Shown here in pieces: positions 8,812-14,667 of a stretch of 64,000 nucleotides of DNA (position 1 is its first letter; every line of letters starts with the position of its first letter). The DNA is taken from contig NZ_CP049910.1 of assembly GCF_011305995.1 (NCBI RefSeq), positions 5,022,001-5,086,000 on the forward strand, written 5' to 3'. Under the pieces are notes generated by a model. The model ran no database searches and was not told the origin of the DNA. It was given only the letters and a program-made list of their open reading frames with translations. The position numbers and the translations under genes were made by a program. The DNA comes from Diaphorobacter sp. HDW4A. Its GTDB lineage: Bacteria > Pseudomonadota > Gammaproteobacteria > Burkholderiales > Burkholderiaceae_C.

Positions 8812-9645
8812 TCAGTCCTCTTCGGCCTTATACCTTTTTGAATAGGCGCGCAGATGGCGCTCATTGGAATTCTCCAGCTTGTAGACCACGTTCGCTGGCA
8901 ATGGACGTGCGATGTGTTCCATCATCATGCACAGGTTGTGCAGGCGACGTTGATCGCTGTTCTCTGCCTCGAGCATCAAAGCACGGTGCAATGCGGCATC
9001 CGGCATGGCTCGCGCAAACTCCATAAACGGCCGCGCCGCGTTGTGGTTCATCGCAAATTGCTCCAGCACCCACGCCTCATCGTGCGGATGACGCAGAAGC
9101 GGTAGCAATGCTCGCGCTGCTGCCTCGTGCAATGGGTTGGAGTAGCCCCTGAAGGGGCGGTCCACCAATGCGCGCAAACGGGGCTCGTCTTGCGGGCGTT
9201 GCCATTGCGCGATTGCATCCACTGCAACCTTTCGCACGCTGTCATGCCGACCGTCGAGTGCGGCATTGAGTCGATTGATCTTCGCGGGATCACTCGGTTC
9301 GCTCTTCAGGCTCTTGAGCCACGCGACCTCTTCACCCAGCTTGTTGGCACCGGGATGTGATTGCATGGCCTTGAGCTGTTCAGCATGCAGCTTGCGGCAA
9401 GGACGGCAGCGCACGGCGGCGGTATAGGGATTGCCTTTGGCGATTTCATACCACCAGAGCTGCTGCTTGGCCGTCCATACTTGCTGCACTCCACAATCGA
9501 TGCAGGTGAACGCCTTGTCCACGTAGCGACGGTGCGGCATTGTCGGGCTGACAACTTCACCGCGTGGATGGGGCTCAAGTGCTCGTGCTGCGCGCTTCAA
9601 ACGCAGTTGCATGATTTCTTCGCGACGTTGCTTGTTGCTCTTCAT
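8812..9645 (-). CDS. Zinc-ribbon/HEAT-like repeat protein of the RNA-repair operon
   Basis: A 277-residue protein of unknown biochemical role. A treble-clef-like zinc ribbon lies at about residues 45-90, with Cys48, Cys51, Cys80 and Cys83 (FTCIDC and CRPCRKLHAEQ). It resembles the small family annotated as probable zinc-ribbon domain. The rest is helical and repeat-like (NAALDGRHDSVRKVAVDAI, HEAAARALLPLL), which suggests HEAT-type scaffolding. The start codon overlaps the stop of the nucleotidyltransferase gene by 4 bases, so the two are translationally coupled. An RNA- or protein-binding accessory role in end repair is inferred from the operon only. Confidence 0.75.
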   Translation of the reverse strand: MKSNKQRREEIMQLRLKRAARALEPHPRGEVVSPTMPHRRYVDKAFTCIDCGVQQVWTAKQQLWWYEIAKGNPYTAAVRCRPCRKLHAEQLKAMQSHPGANKLGEEVAWLKSLKSEPSDPAKINRLNAALDGRHDSVRKVAVDAIAQWQRPQDEPRLRALVDRPFRGYSNPLHEAAARALLPLLRHPHDEAWVLEQFAMNHNAARPFMEFARAMPDAALHRALMLEAENSDQRRLHNLCMMMEHIARPLPANVVYKLENSNERHLRAYSKRYKAEED

Positions 9646-10508
9646 GGTTCACCTTTTCTCGTCGACGATTTGGAGAAGTGCATCACAGCCTCTCGCAAAT
9701 AAGTATTTGCAGCCGTTGCAGGAACCTTGTCTCCCGATGGAGCCGGTGCAAAGTTCATGGCGTCCGCAAGCTCCTTTTCGAGAAACGCCTGCACGCCAGG
9801 CCACGGCGCACTGGTTGCCGCTTCGCCCGCACGCATCTTCTTTTCAAGCAGCGCGTTGAGTTCATCCAGCAACGCCGCATCGCTCAGCAACGCCGTTGCA
9901 AGCTCCGCAAAGCGCATGGGTGGCACGGTACCGAACTCGCGCACCCAGCGAGCCGCGAGCAAGGGCCTGAGTGCGTAGAAGTACTTCTTGTACTTCACCA
10001 CCTGGTCCTCGACGCGCAGATGCGTTTTCATGGTCTTCTTCGCCATAGAGAGGTAGTGGTGATACGCGCGTACCGGCGAGTAGTACAGCGCAGCGAGCGC
10101 ACGCAGCTGTTCAACCCAAGCCTTATCTTCGCGATACACCACGGGCGAGCGCAGCCATTCGAGCAACACCGGGTTGGAGGCGCGCATCAATTGCAGCGCC
10201 TTGCGCAGTTCCCAGCCGCTTACGTCGAGCTCATCGCTTATCGGCAGCTCGATCACATCGCGCCGCGCGTCCGTGCGCAAGTACCAGTCGAGCCGGTGCA
10301 CGTAGACAAAGCGCACGTCGTAGTCGCTGTCCGGCGATGCAAATCCCCAGCCACGACTGCCAGATTCACTGGCGAACAGCACAGTCACGTCGTGCTCGCG
10401 CTCCAGCGCGGCAAGCTGCCCGCCCACGACTCTGCGCATCTCGGCGCTTACGGGATGCGCGCTGAGAACGGACTCCTTGACATCGGTTTCAAAATTTTTG
10501 GAAAGCAT
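9642..10508 (-). CDS. RlaP-like nucleotidyltransferase (RNA repair pathway, pol-beta fold)
   Basis: A 288-residue nucleotidyltransferase of the YcgL/RlaP type. The pol-beta-fold signature is plain: the GS dipeptide at residues 50-51 in SGSRGWGFASP, then the metal-binding Asp62 and Asp64 in DSDYDVRF. The later segment KTMKTHLRVEDQVVKYKKYFYALRPLLAARW is typical of the family and probably helical. This family is known to co-occur with rtc genes and may add a nucleotide or polish ends before ligation. The start follows AAAAGGAGAAAGCCAG. It lies 57 bases downstream of rtcB and overlaps the next gene by 4 bases. The exact substrate is unknown. Confidence 0.85.
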   Translation of the reverse strand: MLSKNFETDVKESVLSAHPVSAEMRRVVGGQLAALEREHDVTVLFASESGSRGWGFASPDSDYDVRFVYVHRLDWYLRTDARRDVIELPISDELDVSGWELRKALQLMRASNPVLLEWLRSPVVYREDKAWVEQLRALAALYYSPVRAYHHYLSMAKKTMKTHLRVEDQVVKYKKYFYALRPLLAARWVREFGTVPPMRFAELATALLSDAALLDELNALLEKKMRAGEAATSAPWPGVQAFLEKELADAMNFAPAPSGDKVPATAANTYLREAVMHFSKSSTRKGEP

Positions 10509-10565
10509 CTGGCTTTCTCCTTTTCATCTCTGAAATGGAGAGAGCCGACTAACAGCTCTCTCCGT

Positions 10566-11798
10566 TCAACCCTTCACGCAAACCACCTGCTTGAGCGTAT
10601 GCACGATCTCCACCAGGTCTTTCTGCGCCTCCATCACTGCATCGATGTCCTTGTAGGCCATCGGGATCTCGTCGATCACATCGGCATCCTTGCGGCATTC
10701 CACGCCCTCGGTCGCCTTGATCTGATCGGCCACGGTGAACATCTTCTTGGCCTTGGTGCGGCTCATCACGCGGCCCGCACCGTGGCTGCAGCTCTCGAAG
10801 CTCTCGGGGTTTCCGAGGCCGCGAACGATGTAGCTACGTGCGCCCATGCTTCCAGGGATGATCCCCATCTCACCGCGCTTGGCGCTCACCGCGCCTTTTC
10901 GCGTCACGAACACGTCTTCACCGAAGTGGTGTTCCTTCTGCACATAGTTGTGGTGGCAGTTCACCGCTTCCACGTGCGACTCGAACGGTTTGGAGATCAC
11001 CTTGCGCACAGCGGCGATCAGGTTGGTCATCATCACCTCGCGGTTCTTCATCGCGAACTTCTGCGCCCAGGACACACCGCGCACGTAATCACCGAAGTAC
11101 TGCGCACCTTCCTCAAAGTACGCCAGATCCTTGTCGGGCAGATTGCGCATGTTGCGTTCGGCGTCTTTCTTCGCCAGTTCGATGAAGTGGTTACCGATGG
11201 CGTTACCCACCCCACGTGAACCCGAGTGCAGCATGAACCACACGAAGTCGTTCTGATCGATGCACACTTCCACGAAGTGATTTCCCGAACCCAGCGTTCC
11301 CAGATGCTTGCGGTTGTTGGTGTTGGCAAGGCGCGGATGCAGCTCGCACAGCGCATTGAATTCATCCACCAGACCGGACCACGCCACATCCACGGGATCG
11401 GGCGGCGTATCCCACGCGCCTGGATCACGTCCACGGTTCTTGGGCGCAAAGCCATGCGGAATCGCGCGTTCGATGGCCGAGCGCAGCGGTCCCAGGTTAT
11501 CGGGCAGGTCATGCGCTCGCAGCGTGGTCTTGGCGGCCATCATTCCGCAGCCGATATCCACGCCCACGGCCGCAGGAATGATCGCCTTGATCGTGGGAAT
11601 CACCGAGCCGATGGTGGCGCCGATTCCCAGATGCACGTCGGGCATCGCGGCGATGTGCTTGAACACCACGGGCAGGCGCGAGGTGTTCGCGAGCTGGTTG
11701 CGCGCCTCGTCTTCCACGGGAACGCCCTTAGTCCACATCTTGATCGGCACGCCATTGGGCACCTGTGCCACGTTGTAGTTCAGTTCGTTATCGGACAT
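10566..11798 (-). CDS. rtcB: RNA-splicing ligase RtcB
   Basis: A 410-residue RtcB, the GTP- and Mn-dependent ligase joining RNA 3'-phosphate or 2',3'-cyclic phosphate ends to 5'-OH ends. Expected active-site residues are all visible: Asp81 and Cys84 in VDIGCGM, His174 in GSGNHFVEV, His191 in MLHSGSRG, His283 in NCHHNY, and the guanylated His339 in SCSHGAGRVMSR. The start MSDNELNYNV is chosen for its GAAGGAAAAGAAGAA leader. The frame stays open further upstream into the tRNA-like RNA array, but that part is non-coding in character. The gene sits directly downstream of the Y RNA array, the order known from rsr-yrl-rtcBA operons. Confidence 0.97.
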   Translation of the reverse strand: MSDNELNYNVAQVPNGVPIKMWTKGVPVEDEARNQLANTSRLPVVFKHIAAMPDVHLGIGATIGSVIPTIKAIIPAAVGVDIGCGMMAAKTTLRAHDLPDNLGPLRSAIERAIPHGFAPKNRGRDPGAWDTPPDPVDVAWSGLVDEFNALCELHPRLANTNNRKHLGTLGSGNHFVEVCIDQNDFVWFMLHSGSRGVGNAIGNHFIELAKKDAERNMRNLPDKDLAYFEEGAQYFGDYVRGVSWAQKFAMKNREVMMTNLIAAVRKVISKPFESHVEAVNCHHNYVQKEHHFGEDVFVTRKGAVSAKRGEMGIIPGSMGARSYIVRGLGNPESFESCSHGAGRVMSRTKAKKMFTVADQIKATEGVECRKDADVIDEIPMAYKDIDAVMEAQKDLVEIVHTLKQVVCVKG

Positions 11799-11848
11799 TT
11801 CTTCTTTTCCTTCTTTGTTCAATCGTACGTAATCAATGCATTTGAATG

Positions 11849-11988
11849 GGCTGCCCCATCGCGACAAGGGGTGGTGAAATGTTTTCGTGCTCTGACCAGA
11901 CTGAGCTACGGCCTTTCGACCGGCGGGATTCGAACCCGCGACCACGAGCTTAATAGGCTGTAATTCCACCTGCATTCGCGGCAGGACA
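11849..11988 (-). ncRNA. Y RNA-like ncRNA with circularly permuted tRNA-like module (copy next to rtcB)
   Basis: Reading the minus strand, an outer stem (CTGCC with GGCAG, GCGA with TCGC) and an inner stem (GGTGGAAT with ATTTCACC) enclose a tRNA-like module in permuted order. The module runs T arm (GCGGG-TTCGAAT-CCCGC), a 5-bp acceptor-like stem closed by a GAAA tetraloop (CGGTC-GAAA-GGCCG), then D arm (GCTC...GAGC). The two ends of the module pair as TCGT with ACGA, where a tRNA anticodon stem would be. The Y-stem internal loop has CGAATGC on the 5' strand and CTTGTCGC on the 3' strand, resembling the conserved Ro-binding element of Y RNAs. The module layout matches that reported for Salmonella YrlA. 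Confidence 0.8.
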
Positions 11989-12058
11989 TCCAAAACTGGT
12001 TCTTCAAAAACTCTCTTCTACTTTCACTTCGCATCGACTCTTCAGTCGATGCATTCAT

Positions 12059-12232
12059 TGGTGGACACGACGGGATTCGAACCCGCATCAACAGGGCGAC
12101 CAGGGTGCTTTACTCCGCTGGCCCAGTCGACGATTGGAAACGCGCGCCAGTGACAGACCCGTCATCGGAGCCAGCACCTGCATCCTCAACCTTGCTCGTC
12201 AACCGACTTGCCCGCCCCACCCGGTGTTACCC
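12059..12232 (-). ncRNA. tRNA-like/Y-like element ending in CCA
   Basis: The 3' end reads like a mature tRNA end: T arm GCGGG-TTCGAAT-CCCGT, then CGTGTCC-ACCA at 12059. No complementary 5' acceptor strand or normal anticodon arm is found at tRNA distance. Instead GGTGCT and CTCCG (12165-12178) pair with CGGAG and AGCACC (12104-12117) in a Y-stem-like helix, and flanking words (ATGCAGGTG and CTGGTCGCC) resemble those of the neighbouring Y RNA copies. It may be a degenerate tRNA, or a chimaeric Y RNA carrying a 3' tRNA half. The boundaries are approximate. Confidence 0.45.
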
Positions 12233-12328
12233 GGACTGCCGGCATGTATAACAATCATTTTTGGCAGTGGCGCTCCCTTCTGTGCCTGCATGCCCGTATT
12301 TCCGTAATCTTTGGCCAAGGGATTGAAC

Positions 12329-12458
12329 GCCCCAGGGCGATAAGTGATGGTGAAATTTTTCGTGCTCTTTCCAGTTGAGCTACAACTTGCGTTGGCAGGA
12401 CTCGAACCTGCATCACGAGCACCCAAAGCTGTAATTCCACCTGCATTCGCCGCAGGAC
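12329..12458 (-). ncRNA. Y RNA-like ncRNA with tRNA-like module (third from rtcB)
   Basis: The organisation is the same as the copy nearest rtcB. The outer stem pairs GGCGA with TCGCC. The inner stem pairs GGTGGAATT with AATTTCACC. The permuted module has T arm GCAGG-TTCGAGT-CCTGC, acceptor-like stem CAAC-GCAA-GTTG closed by a GNRA loop, and D arm GCTC...GAGC, closed by TCGT with ACGA. The conserved word GCGAATGCAGG is present, and the 3' strand reads CTTATCGCC. The T-arm and acceptor sequences differ from the other copies while pairing is kept, so the structure rather than the primary sequence is conserved. Confidence 0.8.
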
Positions 12459-12509
12459 CTTCAAACTTTTGCTGTCTACTTACTTCCGAGTTGTCAGTTC
12501 AGGATGACT

Positions 12510-12646
12510 GCCTGTCCATGACAAGGTATCGGTGAAACGTGTTCGGGCTCTACCAACTGAGCTACAGACCTCTTGCGAGGCGCTGACGGGACTCGAACCC
12601 GCGACAACGAAATTAAATGTAGTTCCACCTGCATTCATGGTCAGGC
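12510..12646 (-). ncRNA. Y RNA-like ncRNA with tRNA-like module (fourth from rtcB)
   Basis: This is the clearest copy. The ends form GCCTG/CAGGC and CCATGA/TCATGG helices separated by a single A-A mismatch. An internal loop with GAATGCA opposite CTTGTC follows, then GGTGGAA paired with TTTCACC. The module has T arm GCGGG-TTCGAGT-CCCGT, acceptor-like stem CCTC-GCAA-GAGG, D arm GCTC-AGTTGGTA-GAGC, and a TTCG/CGAA closing helix. It lacks a CCA end and a 5' acceptor strand, so it is not a tRNA gene despite its T and D arms. Confidence 0.82.
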
Positions 12647-12675
12647 AATCAAAACGGTTCACTCCAACAAAAGGG

Positions 12676-12769
12676 GCGCGACAAGGGACGGCAAGACGTA
12701 GCCATGTCCGGTTTCCCGGCTGAGGAATCGAACCTCGGCATCCATCTGTAGTCCTGCCAGCATTCGCGC
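12676..12769 (-). ncRNA. Y RNA-like ncRNA with reduced tRNA-like module (no D arm)
   Basis: Outer stem GCGCGA/TCGCGC and inner stem GGCAGGAC/GTCTTGCC (one wobble) flank the conserved GAATGC and CTTGTC loop words. Inside are a T arm (GAGG-TTCGATT-CCTC) and an acceptor-like hairpin (CCGG-GAAA-CCGG), but no recognisable D arm. It is about 94 bases long, shorter than the complete copies. It looks like a Y RNA with a partly eroded or simplified tRNA mimic. Confidence 0.7.
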
Positions 12770-12781
12770 TTCAAACTGTGG

Positions 12782-12865
12782 ACATCCGCCACCGGCGACG
12801 AGGATTTGATGAGACATATACAGGTTTGGAATGTAGTCTCATCAGCATTCGCCAGCGGCAGATGT
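12782..12865 (-). ncRNA. Minimal Y RNA-like hairpin without tRNA-like module
   Basis: A 17-bp outer helix (12849-12865 with 12782-12798, three wobbles) and a perfect 9-bp inner helix (TGATGAGAC/GTCTCATCA) are separated by an internal loop carrying the conserved GCGAATGC word. The terminal loop is only about 20 bases and shows no T or D arm. It starts just downstream of the rsr stop codon and resembles the bare Ro-binding stem of the other copies. It could be a stripped-down Y RNA or a regulatory 3' UTR hairpin bound by Rsr. Confidence 0.65.
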
Positions 12866-12886
12866 TCGCTTCTACTCCTTCATCAT

Positions 12887-14464
12887 TCACTGGGGAGCGA
12901 GCACGATCTTCTCGATCTCGCCCACCCAATGATCGGCGTTGAGCTTGCCATCGGCAAAGCTCGCCACCACATCGAAAACCGCATCGCTGAAGCCACCGAC
13001 ATTCAAGATGTCCTTGCGCTCCATCGCCTGCGTGGTTCCGTAGGGCTGGATGTCGATGCATACCAGCTTGGCCTGCGGATTGCGTTGCTTGACGCGTTCC
13101 CACTGCAACATGGTGTTGGTGGCACCGCGCTGCACGCCATCGACCCAGGACTCGTTATCCGAGACCATGATCACCAGATCAACCGCCGCCTTCTCGTTGG
13201 CCAGTTGTTCCAGAGGCGCGCTGCAGTTGGTTCCACCACCGCCAATCTTCGCCAGCTTCTGTGCGTTGGTCATCACCGAGTCGCGGCCGTTCAATTGCAG
13301 CTTCACCACCTTGTTCTCGAACGGCAGCACACGTGCTTCACCGTTCTTGCGCAAGACGGCCGCAGCCATCAAACCTGCCACGTCGATGCAACGCACCGCC
13401 GTTGTCGCACCAGCGCGGTAACCCGTCACAGGTGAGCTCATCGAGCCCGATACGTCGGCGCACACCACCACGTTGCCACCAAAGGTGGGTACGTTGGCGA
13501 TGGCGTGCTCCATCGCATCCTGCAGTGCGCTGCGCACCGCAGCGGGCACCTTTTCGTCGCAGGCGTTGAACGCGGCCATCAACTGGTAGGGCATCGCACG
13601 GGCCTTGGCCACGGCGTTGGCATCTGCCAGCTTCTGGGCGATCAGTTGCGTCATACCTGGCACTTCAAACACGCCGTGGCGTGCAAATGTGTTCAGGTTC
13701 TGGCGCACCATCTGCCACGATCCGTTCTTCGCAATCTCCGCCCATTGCTTGTTGTACAGCGTCAGTGCGGTCAGCATCTGAAACGGTACTTCAGGCACCT
13801 CGGTCGAGATCACACCGTTCGCGTTGTCGCGCTTGAAGCGCTCGAACGCCTGGGTGATGGGCGGCAGATCGGCCTCGTTGAACGGCTTGCCGATCAACCA
13901 CGCGAACCACGCGGCACGCCAGGCCTCCGTTGGCTTGGGGTGAACCATCTTCACCACGTCAGCGAGCGAAGGCGTGTTGCCTACCGATGCGTTCAGCAAC
14001 TGCTTTTCAGTGGCGTTCAGTAACCAGTTCTGCACCAGCTTCTTGGGGCGTGAGCCCAGCGACTTGCGGCCCATGGCACCGGAGCGCACGATCTGCACAA
14101 AGTTGCGCAGCATCTTGCCGTTATCGATCACACGGGGAAAAACCTGTGCAAACAATTCGGTGTTCCATACCGCCAACGCTGCGGTAAGCGTGGCAGGCAT
14201 GTCCTTCATATAGCCGCGTTCGCGGGCATAGACCGCCGTCTTCGCGGTGAAGGTGTTGTCCACCGACACCACGAGGTTGCCGATCTGATCGAGTTGCTCT
14301 TCGGCGCTGGCGTAGAACGTCTGGCCGAGGCAGCCCGTCACGGCCAGTTGGGCCAGCTGATGACGGGGTGTGTATGCGTAGGCTGCGGCACCTTCGTTGT
14401 TCTGTGCGTTGGTGGCTTGCAGCATTGCGCCTTGCGATGTCTTGAACAGTTGTGTGTTGACCAT
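12887..14464 (-). CDS. rsr: Ro60/Rsr ortholog (TROVE domain protein)
   Basis: A 525-residue Ro autoantigen-type ring protein that binds Y RNAs and misfolded or damaged RNA. Residues about 20-320 form the TROVE HEAT-like ring. A C-terminal von Willebrand A domain has the MIDAS motif DVSGSMS (Asp337), a later GGGGTNCSAP threonine and MVSDNES. The start MVNTQLFK at 14464 is preferred over an in-frame ATG at 14482 because AAAAAGGAAAC sits directly before it. It is the first gene after the sigma-54 promoter and is followed at once by the Y RNA array, its expected RNA partners. Confidence 0.95.
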   Translation of the reverse strand: MVNTQLFKTSQGAMLQATNAQNNEGAAAYAYTPRHQLAQLAVTGCLGQTFYASAEEQLDQIGNLVVSVDNTFTAKTAVYARERGYMKDMPATLTAALAVWNTELFAQVFPRVIDNGKMLRNFVQIVRSGAMGRKSLGSRPKKLVQNWLLNATEKQLLNASVGNTPSLADVVKMVHPKPTEAWRAAWFAWLIGKPFNEADLPPITQAFERFKRDNANGVISTEVPEVPFQMLTALTLYNKQWAEIAKNGSWQMVRQNLNTFARHGVFEVPGMTQLIAQKLADANAVAKARAMPYQLMAAFNACDEKVPAAVRSALQDAMEHAIANVPTFGGNVVVCADVSGSMSSPVTGYRAGATTAVRCIDVAGLMAAAVLRKNGEARVLPFENKVVKLQLNGRDSVMTNAQKLAKIGGGGTNCSAPLEQLANEKAAVDLVIMVSDNESWVDGVQRGATNTMLQWERVKQRNPQAKLVCIDIQPYGTTQAMERKDILNVGGFSDAVFDVVASFADGKLNADHWVGEIEKIVLAPQ

Positions 14465-14508
14465 GATGTTTCCTTTTTGCATTCAACTTGCTGTTGTGCT
14501 CAATACAT

Positions 14509-14525
14509 TGCAACGGGTGTGCCAA
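14509..14525 (-). promoter_or_regulatory. Sigma-54 promoter of the rsr-rtc operon
   Basis: The minus strand reads TTGGCACACCCGTTGCA, matching the -24/-12 consensus TGGCAC-N5-TTGCA exactly. Transcription should start about 12 bases downstream, leaving a leader of roughly 35 bases before the rsr ATG. The divergent rtcR encodes the matching enhancer-binding activator. Confidence 0.92.
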
Positions 14526-14564
14526 CTTTGTATCGATCGAAATTCAACCGACGTACACCATTGA

Positions 14565-14595
14565 TTTCATTGAATAAATTCTTATTTCAACGAAA
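14565..14595. promoter_or_regulatory. Second inverted repeat upstream of the sigma-54 promoter
   Basis: TTTCATTGAA and TTCAACGAAA form 10-base arms with one mismatch around an 11-base spacer. The site is 40-70 bases upstream of the -24 element. It could be a lower-affinity RtcR site or an IHF/bending region; the evidence is positional. Confidence 0.4.
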
Positions 14596-14632
14596 TTCAG
14601 CCCATTTGCACTGTTCAACGCACCGCCGAATT

Positions 14633-14650
14633 ACTAGAATTTAATCTAGT
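14633..14650. promoter_or_regulatory. RtcR upstream activator site candidate (ACTAGA-N6-TCTAGT)
   Basis: A perfect inverted repeat with 6-base arms and an ATTTAA spacer, about 110-125 bases upstream of the -24 box and 17 bases before the rtcR start codon. This distance is usual for enhancer sites of sigma-54 activators. Its closeness to rtcR also allows autoregulation. Confidence 0.6.
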
Positions 14651-14667
14651 CATTTATCCAATTTGAT

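Noticed and set aside
11799..11993. N-terminal extension of RtcB from the upstream in-frame ATG
   Set aside because: The extra codons run through the Y RNA-like element and a spacer. The start at 11798 has its own purine-rich ribosome binding site and gives the family's usual length.
12031..12052. Nine-bp perfect hairpin as an intrinsic terminator inside the Y RNA array
   Set aside because: GCATCGACT-CTTC-AGTCGATGC is strong but has no T run on either side. Terminating here would cut rtcB off from the sigma-54 promoter. It may separate RNAs during processing.
11866..12660. Set of ordinary tRNA genes on the minus strand
   Set aside because: T and D arms are present but in permuted order, with acceptor stems closed by tetraloops and no anticodon arms. 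These are better explained as Y RNA modules.
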